Positions 1-9,472 of a DNA stretch of 53,502 nucleotides are shown here, one piece after another (position 1 is the first letter of the stretch; each line of letters begins with the position of its first letter). Below the pieces are notes generated by a model that ran no database searches, had not been told where the DNA came from, and saw only the letters and a program-made list of their open reading frames with translations. The position numbers and the translations under genes were made by a program. Origin of the DNA: an uncultured Phycisphaerae bacterium (lineage in GTDB: Bacteria > Planctomycetota > Phycisphaerae > Sedimentisphaerales > Anaerohalosphaeraceae); contig CALEDR010000038.1 in assembly GCA_937949545.1 (NCBI GenBank), positions 1-53,502 of the forward strand, read 5' to 3'.

Positions 1-85
1 AAGTCCGCCGTTTCATGAACGCATCTGTTCAGAATCAAAAAAACTGTGTCCTTCCAATCGCCAGTCTCTTTCTTCCGTTTGATTT

Positions 86-160
86 GTGTAATCTGTGGTT
101 TTTGAATCCGTGTGAATCCTCGGTGAATCTCGATCTGTGTAATCCGTGTAATCTGTGGTT
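86..160. repeat. Dispersed 'GTGTAATCTGTGGTT' repeats
   Basis: The 15-mer GTGTAATCTGTGGTT occurs at 86-100 and again at 146-160. Between them lie variants on the same theme (aatccgtgtgaatcc, gatctgtgtaatccg). A related family (atccgtgttcatccgtggtg, ctgcgaaatccgcggttg) recurs near 14.70-14.76 kb. No gene is visible in the first 160 bases. The role is unknown. Confidence 0.6.
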
Positions 161-162
161 GA

Positions 163-654
163 CTAATACTCCTCCGGATGAAAAAACTCGGCGTTTTCCA
201 GCCACTGTTTCGGCCGCGAGACCAGCTCAATCAGATTCTCCAGCAGCTCTTCGTGTCGGCCTTCTTCCTCCGCCAGCCGCTCAAAAATCTGCTTATGCTC
301 CGGCCGCTCGGCCTGGTCCGCCCTGTCCAGATAAAACGCCCGGCTCTTCTGTTCAATCTCCAGCGCCTGCCGATACAAATGAATCTGGTCCGTCTCGGTC
401 ACAAATTTCTCTCCGAACTCCTTGGCCCGCCGAAAAATATTCTTCGCATTCGCCAGAACATCCGCCGCCTCCGTTTCCGCTCCTGCCGGCTGCTGGGCGG
501 CCATCGCCCGAATGACCGCCGCATGTTTGTCCTCCTCAGCCGCCAGCATCCGCAGGACCTGCTGAACGGAGGAATTCGGAGATTTCTCAGCCAGTTCCCG
601 GTAAAACGCCGCCCCCTCATTTTCCATCTGAATCGCATAGTCAAAGATAGACAT
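163..654 (-). CDS. Ferritin-like / rubrerythrin-type diiron protein
   Basis: A 163-residue four-helix protein. Start chosen at MSIFDYA because GGAGGGAC lies just upstream of that ATG; a longer reading adds 21 residues without a better ribosome site. Diiron ligands are visible as two repeated Glu/ExxH units: ENEGAAFY and EEDKH in the first half, EIEQKSRAFY and EEEGRHEE in the second. This matches the rubrerythrin ferritin-like fold. The C-terminal rubredoxin domain of classical rubrerythrin is absent, so it is the short form. Family knowledge suggests a role in peroxide reduction or iron handling in anaerobes. It is transcribed away from the sulfate-activation operon, and its own partner is not evident. 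Confidence 0.85.
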   Translation of the reverse strand: MSIFDYAIQMENEGAAFYRELAEKSPNSSVQQVLRMLAAEEDKHAAVIRAMAAQQPAGAETEAADVLANAKNIFRRAKEFGEKFVTETDQIHLYRQALEIEQKSRAFYLDRADQAERPEHKQIFERLAEEEGRHEELLENLIELVSRPKQWLENAEFFHPEEY

Positions 655-746
655 TTTTTGTCCCTCCTGTATACATTTTTTGTAAATCACTTTACTTGAA
701 CTTTTCGGCCCCTGCAAAACTTATTTGCAATTACGCCGCCCGATTG

Positions 747-775
747 TTGTCTGTTTCCATCAAATATGGTATATT
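747..775 (+). promoter_or_regulatory. Predicted sigma-70 promoter of the cys operon
   Basis: TTGTCT at 747-752 and TATATT at 770-775 are separated by 17 bases. It points at cysC, with an expected start near 782. Confidence 0.5.
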
Positions 776-803
776 TTCAATCCCGTTTTCTGAAACTGTG
801 AAA

Positions 804-819
804 CCTGTTTCGAAACAGG
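804..819. promoter_or_regulatory. Perfect 16-bp palindrome in the cysC leader
   Basis: CCTGTTTCGAAACAGG is a perfect palindrome lying between the predicted promoter and the cysC ribosome site (GGAGG at 828-832). It could be an operator bound downstream of the transcription start, or a short RNA hairpin. The regulator is unknown. Confidence 0.5.
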
Positions 820-845
820 ATGTCTCGGAGGTATAACGCAGACAA

Positions 846-1376
846 ATGCCTTTTCAGCCCGAAAAACCGGCTTTTGTTCTTTGGCTGACCGGATTAAGCG
901 GTTCCGGAAAGACCACATTGGCCGACCGGCTTGCCCAAATTCTCACGGCTCAGGGGCGAAAAGTCGAACGTCTGGACGGCGACACCCTCCGTAACCTCTT
1001 TCCCAACACAGGTTTCGATCGAAAATCCCGCGACGAACACATCCGCCGAGTCGGGTATTTGGCCAGCCGGCTTGAACACCACGGTGTAATCGTAATTGCT
1101 TCATTTATCTCACCTTACAGAGATTCCAGACAATTTGTCCGAACGCTGTGCAAACACTTCATCGAAGTGTACGTAAAGGCTTCGTTGGACGAATGTAAGC
1201 GGCGTGATATCAAGGGGTTATATCAAAAGGCACAGTCCGGACAAATTCAGCAGTTCACCGGATTGGATGACCCCTATGAAGAACCCGAACATCCGGAAAT
1301 TATCGTCGATACCGAACGAGACCCCGTTAACGTATGTGTCGATAAAATAATGGCTTATATCAAAACGTACCTGTGA
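846..1376 (+). CDS. cysC: Adenylylsulfate (APS) kinase
   Basis: Phosphorylates adenylylsulfate to PAPS, the second step of sulfate activation, in the cytoplasm. The 176-residue length is normal for stand-alone CysC. Visible motifs: Walker A GLSGSGKTT (about residues 16-24), LDGDTLR in the APS-binding part, DEHIRRVGYLAS, and the ISPYRDSR loop. ATG 846 is the first possible start because an in-frame stop precedes it. The GGAGG ribosome site is unusually far from it, about 14 bases. First gene of cysC-cysD-cysN-cysQ. A second, degenerate CysC-like domain sits at the end of CysN, so this copy is probably the active kinase. Confidence 0.95.
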   Translation: MPFQPEKPAFVLWLTGLSGSGKTTLADRLAQILTAQGRKVERLDGDTLRNLFPNTGFDRKSRDEHIRRVGYLASRLEHHGVIVIASFISPYRDSRQFVRTLCKHFIEVYVKASLDECKRRDIKGLYQKAQSGQIQQFTGLDDPYEEPEHPEIIVDTERDPVNVCVDKIMAYIKTYL

Positions 1377-1382
1377 GAATTT

Positions 1383-2267
1383 ATGGCTGACCATCTCGAC
1401 CAACTCGAAAACCTCAGCATCCACATCTTGAGAGAAGCCTACGCCAATTTCAAGAGCTTGTGTATGCTCTGGTCTATCGGCAAGGACAGCACCGCGCTGC
1501 TCTGGCTGGCCCGCAAGGCCTTTCTGGGCCATGTTCCCTTTCCGTTAGTCCATATAGATACAGGGTTTAAGATTCCGGAGATGATTGAGTACCGCGACCG
1601 TCTGACCCGCCAGTGGCAGCTGGATATGATTTACGGCATCAACACGGAGGCCCTCGAGCGAAAAGAGACCTTCCCGGACGGCAAAGTGAACCGGCTCCGC
1701 TGCTGTAAGCTGCTGAAAACCGAGGCACTTAAGAATACGCTCAGCGGCGCCTGGCCCCGGTATCGGTTCAATCATTCCTCCGACCGATATGAGCTGGACC
1801 CCAACCGCGAACCCTTCACCGGCGTTATTGTCGGCCTGCGGGCTGATGAAGAGGGATCCCGTTCCAAAGAACGCTATTTTTCCAAAAGGGACCGCTTAAG
1901 TGAATGGGATATCGCCGACCAACCCCCAGAGTTTTGGAATCAGTACAAAACCGATTTCGCACCGGGCACCCACGTTCGGATTCATCCGCTGCTGGACTGG
2001 ACGGAACTGAACATCTGGGAATACATTGAGCGAGAAAAGATTCCGACGGTCTCCCTGTACTACGACCAGGGAAACGGCAAACGCTATCGTTCGCTCGGAT
2101 GCTGGCCGTGCACATTTCCCATAAACTCCACGGCGAAGAATCCGAAGGAGATAATCGAAGAACTGCGCAGCGGACAGCTGAAAAATATCGCAGAACGGAG
2201 CGGGCGGGCGCAGGATGCCGAAGACGGCGGCGGACTGGAAACCCTCCGCCGGGAAGGATATATGTAA
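1383..2267 (+). CDS. cysD: Sulfate adenylyltransferase subunit 2
   Basis: Catalytic subunit of ATP sulfurylase, joining sulfate to ATP to make adenylylsulfate and acting with the GTPase subunit CysN. The protein has 294 residues, the usual size. The PP-loop appears as [17 protein letters not shown] near residue 32. The downstream segments [15 protein letters not shown] and [14 protein letters not shown] are typical of CysD and PAPS-reductase-like enzymes, as is the C-terminal GCWPCTFPI. It begins 6 bases after cysC stops and is followed 18 bases later by cysN, so co-transcription is expected. Confidence 0.96.
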   Translation: MADHLDQLENLSIHILREAYANFKSLCMLWSIGKDSTALLWLARKAFLGHVPFPLVHIDTGFKIPEMIEYRDRLTRQWQLDMIYGINTEALERKETFPDGKVNRLRCCKLLKTEALKNTLSGAWPRYRFNHSSDRYELDPNREPFTGVIVGLRADEEGSRSKERYFSKRDRLSEWDIADQPPEFWNQYKTDFAPGTHVRIHPLLDWTELNIWEYIEREKIPTVSLYYDQGNGKRYRSLGCWPCTFPINSTAKNPKEIIEELRSGQLKNIAERSGRAQDAEDGGGLETLRREGYM

Positions 2268-2285
2268 AAGGAGAAGAGCAGACGG

Positions 2286-4088
2286 ATGAACTCTGTAGCC
2301 GAAGAAAAAATGAATATTATCGTTGCCGGGCATGTGGACCACGGCAAGAGCACCGTCATCGGGCGTCTTCTGGCGGATACGGATTCTCTGCCGAAGGGCA
2401 AACTCGAGCAGATTCAGGAGCTGTGCCGTCGGACCAGCCGGCCTTTCGAATATGCCTTTCTGCTGGATGCGCTCAAGGATGAACAGGCCCAGGGAATTAC
2501 GATTGATTCGGCACGCATCTTTTTCAAATCCGCCAAACGGCACTATCTGATTTTGGATGCCCCCGGTCATATCGAGTTTTTGAGAAATATGGTAACCGGC
2601 GCTTCGCATGCAGAAGCAGCCCTATTGGTGATTGATGCCGTCGAAGGAGTCCGGGAAAACTCACGCCGTCACGGGTATATGCTCTCGATGCTCGGCATCC
2701 GTCAAATCGCCGTCCTCATCAATAAAATGGATTTGGCCGGATGGAACCGACAGGTCTTTAAGCAGCTGGAGGCCGAATACCAGCAGTTTCTGAAGGAAAT
2801 CGGCCTGTCGGCCGCCTTTATCCCAGTCAGCGGAATGGAAGGAGACAATATCGCCCGCCCCAGTGAGCGGATGAATTGGTACCAGGGGCCGACCGTGCTG
2901 GAAGCCCTCGATGCTTTTATCAAAGAGCCGCTGCCGGTGGACAAACCTTTCCGGATGCCTGTGCAGGATGTGTATAAATTTACACAGGCGGGCGACCAGC
3001 GCCGCATCGTCGTCGGAACCGTGGAAACCGGTGCGGTTCGCCCGGGGGATGAGCTGATTTTTTATCCGTCCGGCAAAAAGAGCCGCGTCAAGACGTTGGA
3101 ACGATTCGGTTCGCCGACGCCGGAGTCGTATGAGGCGGGCCAGGCGGCGGCTTTTACGCTGGAGGAGCAGATTTATCTGACGCGCGGTCAAATCGCCGCT
3201 CGCGCCGGCGAGCCGGCCCCCGAAGTCGGACGGCGCTTTCAGGTTCATTTGTTCTGGATGGGCAAAGAGCCGCTGCGAACGGAAAAAGAATATTGGATCA
3301 AGGTCGGAACCGCCAAGCAGCCGATGCGGGTGGAAAAGATCCTGTCCGTGATGGACGCCTCGGATTTGCAGGTCAAACGGCAGCAGGAATTTGTAGGCCA
3401 TCATGATGTCGCCGAGTGCATCCTGCAGACGGCTCGAGCCGTTGCCTTTGATCGTTCCGACCGGTTTCCGACACTCAGCCGATTTGTTATTGTGGATGAT
3501 TATGAAATCCGCGGAGGAGGGCTGATTCGCCATGTTCTTCCGGATACGGAAGAATCGCTGCGTCATCGAGTAATGCAGCGCAACCTGAAATGGGCCCTCA
3601 GTTCGATCAGCCGTGAACAGCGTTGGGAACGTTACAGTCAGAAGGCCTCTTTGGTTTTGATTACCGGCCGGAAAAACACCGGCAAAAAAACGCTGGCCCG
3701 GGCCCTCGAACGCAAACTGTTTGCGGAAGGCAAACTGGTTTACTTTATGGGGATTGCCAATGTGCTGTATGGGGTCGATGCCGACATCAAAACCCCTGGA
3801 CCGGATATGTCCCATCGTCCGGAGCATCTGCGGCGGCTGGGGGAAGTGGCCAACCTGATGCTCGATGCCGGAATGATTCTGATTGTAACAGCCATCGGGC
3901 TTACGCAGAATGATTTGGAAACGATTCGAACCGCCGTGGACAGCGACCTGGTGGAGGTCATCTGGGTTGGGCCGGATATCACCGATATTCAAGCGGATCT
4001 GCAGATAGAAACATTGGAAGATCTCGAAGTAGCGGCCGGTCAGGTCAAACGCCTTCTGCAGAAGAAAGGAATAATTTTCAGTGTCTGA
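2286..4088 (+). CDS. cysN: Sulfate adenylyltransferase subunit 1 with degenerate APS-kinase-like tail
   Basis: Regulatory GTPase subunit of ATP sulfurylase; GTP hydrolysis drives adenylylsulfate formation by CysD. GTPase motifs are clear: G1 GHVDHGKST (about residue 15), G3 DAPGHIEF, G4 NKMD. EF-Tu-like beta-barrel domains follow to about residue 430. At 600 residues it is longer than plain CysN. Residues about 450-600 resemble the APS kinase of CysN-CysC (NodQ-like) fusions: P-loop GRKNTGKKT and [17 protein letters not shown]. The DGD and SPYR motifs of active APS kinase are missing. The tail may therefore be inactive or structural, with the separate cysC doing the kinase step. An AGGAG lies about 12 bases before ATG 2286; ATG 2311 is an alternative start. 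Confidence 0.95.
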   Translation: MNSVAEEKMNIIVAGHVDHGKSTVIGRLLADTDSLPKGKLEQIQELCRRTSRPFEYAFLLDALKDEQAQGITIDSARIFFKSAKRHYLILDAPGHIEFLRNMVTGASHAEAALLVIDAVEGVRENSRRHGYMLSMLGIRQIAVLINKMDLAGWNRQVFKQLEAEYQQFLKEIGLSAAFIPVSGMEGDNIARPSERMNWYQGPTVLEALDAFIKEPLPVDKPFRMPVQDVYKFTQAGDQRRIVVGTVETGAVRPGDELIFYPSGKKSRVKTLERFGSPTPESYEAGQAAAFTLEEQIYLTRGQIAARAGEPAPEVGRRFQVHLFWMGKEPLRTEKEYWIKVGTAKQPMRVEKILSVMDASDLQVKRQQEFVGHHDVAECILQTARAVAFDRSDRFPTLSRFVIVDDYEIRGGGLIRHVLPDTEESLRHRVMQRNLKWALSSISREQRWERYSQKASLVLITGRKNTGKKTLARALERKLFAEGKLVYFMGIANVLYGVDADIKTPGPDMSHRPEHLRRLGEVANLMLDAGMILIVTAIGLTQNDLETIRTAVDSDLVEVIWVGPDITDIQADLQIETLEDLEVAAGQVKRLLQKKGIIFSV

Positions 4089-4869
4089 GAAGAAAGAAGA
4101 TCGGCCGATGGATGCTGATTTGCAGCGGATCGAACAGGCCCTGATGGCCGCGCAAAAGGCTGTTGTCCCGTTTATGGGCGGCCGGATTGTTTCCGAGAAA
4201 AAGGCCGGCGGAGACCCCGTTACGCAAGCCGATATTCTGCTCGATAAAGTTCTAAAAGAAGCCCTGCTGGAACCCTCCGAAGGGTGGCTTTCGGAAGAGA
4301 CGGCCGACGACTGGAGCCGTTTGAAAAGAAAGCGGGTTTGGGTTGTGGACCCGTTGGACGGCACACGCGAATTCGTGGAGGGGATTCCGGAATGGTGTAT
4401 TTCTGTGGCTCTGATCGTAGAGGGACATCCAACGGCGGCGGGCATTTGCAATCCAGCCGCTGGACAGATTTTTCTGGGCAGCCGTTCGTCCGGGGTGACT
4501 CTGAACGGTCGGCCGGTTCGGGTCAGTCCCAAAGCCGAACTGGCAGGAGCGAAGATTCTGGCCAGCCGCAGTGAAGTCCGGCGAGGAGAATGGAAACGCT
4601 TTGAAGGAGCTGGTTTTGAGATTATCCCAATGGGCTCGGTCGCGTATAAACTGGCCCTGGTCTCGGCGGGCCGGGCGGACGGAATGTTCACGCTGGTGCC
4701 GAAAAGTGAATGGGATGTAGCGGCCGGCGTCTGCCTCGTCGAGGCCGCCGGCGGTCAATGGGAGGCCGCCGAACAAAGACGGTCATTCAATCAGCCCAAT
4801 CCTCTTCTGAACGGCCTCTGGGTAGCCAATGCAGAGCTTCTTTCGTCTCTGAAAAAGATAACGGACTAA
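4081..4869 (+). CDS. cysQ: 3'(2'),5'-bisphosphate nucleotidase
   Basis: Member of the inositol-monophosphatase superfamily that removes the 3' phosphate of PAP or PAPS, preventing build-up of the by-product of sulfate activation. The protein has 262 residues. The metal-binding motifs are visible as WLSEET and [13 protein letters not shown] in the N-terminal half and [15 protein letters not shown] in the C-terminal half. The GTG start at 4081 overlaps the cysN stop by 8 bases, suggesting translational coupling; ATG 4108 is an alternative. Its place at the end of a cysCDN operon favours the CysQ role over inositol monophosphatase or histidinol-phosphatase. Confidence 0.9.
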   Translation: MSEKKEDRPMDADLQRIEQALMAAQKAVVPFMGGRIVSEKKAGGDPVTQADILLDKVLKEALLEPSEGWLSEETADDWSRLKRKRVWVVDPLDGTREFVEGIPEWCISVALIVEGHPTAAGICNPAAGQIFLGSRSSGVTLNGRPVRVSPKAELAGAKILASRSEVRRGEWKRFEGAGFEIIPMGSVAYKLALVSAGRADGMFTLVPKSEWDVAAGVCLVEAAGGQWEAAEQRRSFNQPNPLLNGLWVANAELLSSLKKITD

Positions 4870-4889
4870 AGGACGTATTGCCGCGTCTG

Positions 4890-6350
4890 TTATTTTGTGC
4901 TGCCGGCTGTTTTACAGAACTGTATGACAGTTTTTTCATTGCTCCATGTCTGCAGACTGCTGTCAGCCGGGAGAGAATTTAACGTGGATTTCTTTGGTGT
5001 GATGAGGATTCTGTAATCCGCATCTTTTTCTTCGACGGCAATTGGACGTTCCGCGTAGAAAGGAATTCGTTTATCTTCTGAGAAAATACGGGCTTGCGGC
5101 TCGGTATGCGCAGCAATCCATCGGGCAGCTTCGATGTAGATTTTCTTGTCGAAATGAAGCGGACGAATGAGTTTCGGTGTTGCTGTCAGCAAAGCTATTG
5201 AGAGCAAGCCAATATAAACATAACGGGTTCGCAGTTTGGCAAGCACGTGGAGCCGAGAAGGCAGGGAAGAACAGAAGTGCCATATTCCAAGCGGAATGAA
5301 AGGGCAGCTGAGAGCAATGAAAGGCAGCATATGACGTCGACAGATATATCCCCATCCCATGTGGAGGAGAAGAAGAGTAGACATATTCACAATAAGAAAG
5401 ATGATTGTCATAGTTCTATAGAGATTTTTTAATGGAATGCTGCTTTTGATAAAATGCCAGAGGCCGAGAAGCCAAAATGGGAAAAGAAAATACAACATAT
5501 TTTCTATAAGGTCTTGGACCAAGTCGAAAGCAGCCATAGGCAAAAGACCTTTTTCGGAAGGGGCGTCCGAGTTCCAGAAAAAATCAGGTGTTGCAGAATG
5601 GAGCATGGGCAGTAATTTTCCCGGAAGAATGGAATCCGCATATGTCCAATAAGGCAGGACCGGCAGCAGCCAGGCTCCGGCAGCCAGAACGCCGGCCAGC
5701 AGCAGCCGTCCGGCGTTCGGCACAGTTTTTTGTCTCCAAAACAAGAGGGCAAGAACGGCAGCCAGATACAGGAGAATCTGAGCGCACTCCGGACGGAATA
5801 AATACCCAACCCCTCCGAGAAATGCCGAGACCATCCACCCAAGAAGAGTTTGTTTTTCCAGATTTCTCAGAAGGGCGTAAAAGGCCGCTGAGAGGAAAAG
5901 CAGATGCGGCCAGTCTCGGAGGACATCGCAGCCGTGTTTGGAAACCGGCAGAACCAGTAAAATGAGAAGCCCTCCGAAGGTCCAGACAGGCCGGAAGAGT
6001 CGGCACCCGATTTTCCAGAGCAAAAATACACTTCCCAGTTGGGTTAGAAGAACAGCCAGTTGAGAAGAATAAATCCAGGATAAGGTCGAGGAGGAGTTCG
6101 CCGGTGGGAAAAAGAGGATTTTGTGGGTTAGGGAGAGCAGCACAGGAAAGCCCGGGGGGAATTTTCGGCATAGGTCCGCATATCCGCTGGGAAGCGTTTG
6201 AGCCGATTGAATGTAGAAAACTCCGTCTTCACTGATCACAACCGTGCGGCCGATATGGTACAAACCCAGCAGAGCTGTCAGACCCAGCAGAATGCCTGTA
6301 CAAAGCGATTGTGTGCGGATGACTCGCCGAGAAAAAGACCCCATCTGCAT
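4890..6350 (-). CDS. Multi-pass membrane glycosyltransferase (GT39/ArnT-like)
   Basis: A 486-residue integral membrane protein with about ten hydrophobic segments. Near the N-terminus the first loop carries SEDGVFYIQSAQ, an acidic residue after the first helix, followed by KFPPGFPVLL. This is the arrangement of the dolichyl-phosphate-mannose-type (PMT/ArnT/RgtA-D) glycosyltransferases that use polyprenyl-phosphate sugars at the membrane face. A further loop has CDVLRDWPHLLF. Start chosen at ATG 6350 because AAGG lies about 7 bases upstream; a TTG at 6377 would add 9 residues. It converges on cysQ with only 20 bases between the genes. The substrate cannot be told from sequence. Confidence 0.75.
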   Translation of the reverse strand: MQMGSFSRRVIRTQSLCTGILLGLTALLGLYHIGRTVVISEDGVFYIQSAQTLPSGYADLCRKFPPGFPVLLSLTHKILFFPPANSSSTLSWIYSSQLAVLLTQLGSVFLLWKIGCRLFRPVWTFGGLLILLVLPVSKHGCDVLRDWPHLLFLSAAFYALLRNLEKQTLLGWMVSAFLGGVGYLFRPECAQILLYLAAVLALLFWRQKTVPNAGRLLLAGVLAAGAWLLPVLPYWTYADSILPGKLLPMLHSATPDFFWNSDAPSEKGLLPMAAFDLVQDLIENMLYFLFPFWLLGLWHFIKSSIPLKNLYRTMTIIFLIVNMSTLLLLHMGWGYICRRHMLPFIALSCPFIPLGIWHFCSSLPSRLHVLAKLRTRYVYIGLLSIALLTATPKLIRPLHFDKKIYIEAARWIAAHTEPQARIFSEDKRIPFYAERPIAVEEKDADYRILITPKKSTLNSLPADSSLQTWSNEKTVIQFCKTAGSTK

Positions 6351-6394
6351 AAATGCCCTTTTCTTTCCCAATCCCAATTATTAGTAGATAGGAC

Positions 6395-6422
6395 AATATA
6401 AAATGGTTGCCTTTTGGGTCAA
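6395..6422 (-). promoter_or_regulatory. Predicted promoter of the membrane glycosyltransferase
   Basis: On the minus strand TTGACC (6422-6417) and TATATT (6400-6395) are separated by 16 bases, reading toward the gene that starts at 6350. Confidence 0.5.
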
Positions 6423-6467
6423 GGGGAAAAAAAGGCTGTCAAATCGCAGCACATCACGCAAAGCATC

Positions 6468-7952
6468 TTAAGGAGCAGGTGTGCCGATTTGGAGGTTGGC
6501 ATCGGCGGCCGTGCCCGGCACCAGGTCCAAGACGGCATTTTTGAGAACTACACTGAAAATGCACTTGTCCAAATCGATTTTGCAGCTGACCATACCCCCT
6601 TCCGCGGCGGGAACATTGAGGCACGAATAAACATTGCCCTTGGCTGCTTTTGTGAAGCTGCCTTCAGGAATGGTGAAGGTTTGTGCACCCCAGGTGATGC
6701 TGACCGGCAGGGCTGCCAGGTTGGTCCCGGCGACATCCGCAACAGCGATTTCCCCGGTGATGCTCAGCTGATCTGTGCCGGCGGTTCTGCCCTTTGCGGC
6801 GGCGGCCTTGCTGATGCGGAGCTCATCTCGATAATTGCGCATCAGCCGGATGGGAATCCGCCCGGAGCCGTTGATGATGGGCTCATCGACCTCACCCGTA
6901 TAGGAAACACTGCCGATGGTCAGATTCAGCCGAATCGGAGAAGACAGACCGGTCAAATCCACGCGCGACAGCGTGAGCGAAAACGTCTGTGTTGAAAAAT
7001 CAAACCCCAGGGAGGTAATGCCGCCGGGCTGATTGTTGACAAGCCGTCGGGACCACGTAAACTGATTGCGGACTTTGTCCCACGTAAATCCGCAGGACTC
7101 CGTATAGACCATTTTGCCGTCCAGTACGGAAATGACGGACAGTTCAATTTGCGGAACCCAGAACAGATTGGGAGCCCCTGTAAACCTTCCGCTGACAGTC
7201 ATGGTGTCCTGTCCAATAACGCTTCTGGCCGTCACCTGACAGCGGTTTATCGTTAAGGTGCCCGCAGAGGGGAGGTCTTGCTCCCAGTCATCCGGTTTGG
7301 TTCCGTCCAGATAAATCCATCGCTTCAGCGCCTCGTCATAGGAGTAAAGGTTCGACATTGCAAAGGAAAAAGTCTGCTGTTCAAAAGTCCCTAAAAAGGT
7401 TTTGGTGGTTATATCGAGCGTAATTTGTGTAAAAGAGCAGATGCTTTCAAAGTCGATGCCGAATCCGAATCCGCCGCCGTTGCCGATGTAATCAATCAGC
7501 TCCAGCAGCGAAGAGGAAAGCGAAACCTTTGAACCGTTAGACAGTTTGATGATGCAGGGGTTTTTATAGACGGTCCATATCGACGAAGCCCCGTTGTTGA
7601 CCTGACTGAGACGGCACACCCATTTTCCGTTTACCACAGTGCCTTTGAGCGGAACTCCGTGGCCCTGGAAGGCATTGCCGGATTCGGAGGTGTTTCCCTT
7701 CTGGACCCACTCGAGCGGGTTATCGAGGAGATGAATGTAAAACTGCGGATTTTTGACAGGCACAATGTCGTGAATGGTCAGTACGGCCTCGGTAATCACA
7801 CTGCCGACCGGGATGGCGGCCTGCTGACTGGAGATTCCCCATATCAGATACTCACCGGGTTTCATCGTGTGCGGATAAGCCGCACGGCCCAGCAAAATCC
7901 CCATCAACGCAAAAGCGGCGAGCGGAAACAAGTTTTGTTTTGACTGCTTCAT
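6468..7952 (-). CDS. Exported protein of unknown function
   Basis: A 494-residue protein with a clear N-terminal signal peptide (MKQSKQNLF, then a hydrophobic stretch ending near GRAAYPHT). The rest is rich in Thr, Ser, Gly and Asn with alternating hydrophobic residues. It seems to contain repeated beta-sandwich-like units, each with phrases such as LTINRCQVTARS, LTLSRVDLTGL or LNLTIGSVSY. Cysteines are sparse and no catalytic motif is recognised. ATG 7952 has GGAAG about 6 bases upstream. It lies between the hyp genes and the membrane glycosyltransferase, all minus strand. A cell-surface or periplasmic structural role is a guess. Confidence 0.75.
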   Translation of the reverse strand: MKQSKQNLFPLAAFALMGILLGRAAYPHTMKPGEYLIWGISSQQAAIPVGSVITEAVLTIHDIVPVKNPQFYIHLLDNPLEWVQKGNTSESGNAFQGHGVPLKGTVVNGKWVCRLSQVNNGASSIWTVYKNPCIIKLSNGSKVSLSSSLLELIDYIGNGGGFGFGIDFESICSFTQITLDITTKTFLGTFEQQTFSFAMSNLYSYDEALKRWIYLDGTKPDDWEQDLPSAGTLTINRCQVTARSVIGQDTMTVSGRFTGAPNLFWVPQIELSVISVLDGKMVYTESCGFTWDKVRNQFTWSRRLVNNQPGGITSLGFDFSTQTFSLTLSRVDLTGLSSPIRLNLTIGSVSYTGEVDEPIINGSGRIPIRLMRNYRDELRISKAAAAKGRTAGTDQLSITGEIAVADVAGTNLAALPVSITWGAQTFTIPEGSFTKAAKGNVYSCLNVPAAEGGMVSCKIDLDKCIFSVVLKNAVLDLVPGTAADANLQIGTPAP

Positions 7953-8096
7953 TTTGGCTTCCGGTACGACTCACAAAGGATGTCGAACTGTTCGCCCCCA
8001 AAGTCGGAATTTGCCTTTCCTTCTAAAAGGTACGAAATGTTGAGCAGGCGGTCAAAAGGACAGAGCGGCTGACTGACGGATTTCGTCCGATAAAAT

Positions 8097-8118
8097 CCCA
8101 AAAATGGAGGTTTTGGGG
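8097..8118 (-). terminator. Probable terminator after hypD
   Basis: Read on the minus strand, CCCAAAA and TTTTGGG flank a loop of about 7 bases and are followed by an A/T-rich run (ATTTTATC). It sits about 25 bases past the hypD stop codon. The stem is short. Confidence 0.4.
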
Positions 8119-8141
8119 CTCAGTCGAAAGAAAAAGAACGT

Positions 8142-9209
8142 TTATCGGCCTCGATATTTATACCAGGCTGAACAGGTCCCTTCGGTGGAAACCATGCAAG
8201 GACCGATGGGATGATCGGGAGTGCAAGTTTTCGCAAAGAGCGGACAGGCAGGCGGTTCTACCAGACCGCACAGAACCCGGCCGCACAGGCACCCGGCAGG
8301 TTCAGGGGAATTCAGAGGTGTGATGGCCAGTCTCTTTTCGGCGTCAAATTGTTCATAGTCTTTTTTCAAACGAAGCGTCCCGCCTGCAATCCGGCCCAGA
8401 CCTCTCCAGGGACCGTCCCAGGGCTCAAAGAACTGCTCCAGCAGCTTCAGGGCGATTTCATTTCCGGCAGGGCGCACGGCCGCCTGATACACCGACTCCA
8501 CGCAGGCGCGGCCGGAGCAGATTTGTTCGCAGATTCGGGCAATGCCTTCGAGAATCTGCATCGGTTCAAAGCCCGCTACCACGCAGGGCCGATGATATAT
8601 CTCTGCGATGGGCCGATACGCATCCGAGCCGATGATCACGCTTACATGCCCGGGACACAAAAACGCATCGATTTTGTCGTTGCGTCCTTCGAGGAGTGCT
8701 TTCATGGCGGGGATGACGAGTTTGTGTGCACAAAGAATCGTGAAATTGCGGACTTCCTCCGCCAGCGCCTGCTGCAGAACAACAGCCGTAGCCGGGGCCG
8801 TGGTTTCAAAACCGACGGCGGCAAACACGACGAGCTTGTCCGGGTTTCTTCGGGCGGCGTCCAACGCATCATCCGTGCTCAGGACAATCCGCACATTCGG
8901 GCGATGAAGTTTTTCCAGGGAAGTCCGGCTGCCGGGTACGCGAATCATATCGCCGTAGGTGGCGATAAGTGTATCGGAACGTTGCGCCAACTCCAGAAGC
9001 GTGTCAATCGTCCCCTGGTCCGTCACGCAGACTGGACAGCCCGGTCCGGAAAGCAGACGAATCCCATCCGGCAAAAGCGAGCGGATGCCGTGTCGAAAGA
9101 GCGCCACCGTATGCGTGCCGCAGACTTCCATAATCTGAATCGGCCTGCCGATTTTCTGAACGGCGTCCGTCAGCCGATTTTTTATCAATTGAATGACTTC
9201 CGGATTCAT
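8142..9209 (-). CDS. hypD: Hydrogenase maturation protein HypD
   Basis: Iron-sulfur scaffold that, with HypC, assembles the Fe(CN)2CO group of [NiFe]-hydrogenase. It has 355 residues, the usual size. Conserved elements are plain: MEVCGTHTVALFRHG near the start, LSGPGCPVCVT, TYGDMIRVPGS, AAVGFETTAPATA, FLCPGHVSVIIG and GFEPMQILEG. The C-terminal cysteine cluster includes AGCLCGRVLCG, ACPLFAKTCTP and GPCMVSTEGTCSAWY. The ATG overlaps the hypC stop (ATGA) and has GGAGGGG about 6 bases upstream. Last gene of hypF-hypC-hypD. Confidence 0.97.
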   Translation of the reverse strand: MNPEVIQLIKNRLTDAVQKIGRPIQIMEVCGTHTVALFRHGIRSLLPDGIRLLSGPGCPVCVTDQGTIDTLLELAQRSDTLIATYGDMIRVPGSRTSLEKLHRPNVRIVLSTDDALDAARRNPDKLVVFAAVGFETTAPATAVVLQQALAEEVRNFTILCAHKLVIPAMKALLEGRNDKIDAFLCPGHVSVIIGSDAYRPIAEIYHRPCVVAGFEPMQILEGIARICEQICSGRACVESVYQAAVRPAGNEIALKLLEQFFEPWDGPWRGLGRIAGGTLRLKKDYEQFDAEKRLAITPLNSPEPAGCLCGRVLCGLVEPPACPLFAKTCTPDHPIGPCMVSTEGTCSAWYKYRGR

Positions 9210-9457
9210 TGTGACCCCTCCGGCGGACGGGCCTGCTGCTCCTGCAGACGGGCGATTTCTTCAAAAAGCTCCCAGGTCTTGCGGGCCTCTTCTTCCTCCA
9301 CTTTGGTAATAGCATAGCCGGCATGGACCAGCACGATGTCGCCCAGCTTCACCTCCGGCGTCAGTGTGGTGCGGATGGCCCAGCGGGTGCCCATAGCATC
9401 CACGACGGCTCGGTCGCCTTCCATCTCAACGATTCTGGCTGGTACGGCTAAACACAT
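9206..9457 (-). CDS. hypC: Hydrogenase maturation chaperone HypC
   Basis: Small chaperone that carries the Fe(CN)2CO precursor with HypD and hands it to the hydrogenase large subunit. It has 83 residues. The diagnostic N-terminal MCLAVPARI, with the essential Cys2, is present, as is the central VKLGDIVLVHAGYAI. An AGGA lies about 9 bases before the ATG. It starts 15 bases after hypF and overlaps hypD by 4 bases, so the three genes form a tight operon. Confidence 0.97.
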   Translation of the reverse strand: MCLAVPARIVEMEGDRAVVDAMGTRWAIRTTLTPEVKLGDIVLVHAGYAITKVEEEEARKTWELFEEIARLQEQQARPPEGSQ

Positions 9458-9472
9458 CTATCTCTGTCCTTT

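Noticed and set aside
2661-4691. A 676-codon minus-strand frame opposite cysN and cysQ
   Set aside because: It is antisense to two well-supported genes; its protein has no family features. Long antisense frames are common here because of codon bias.
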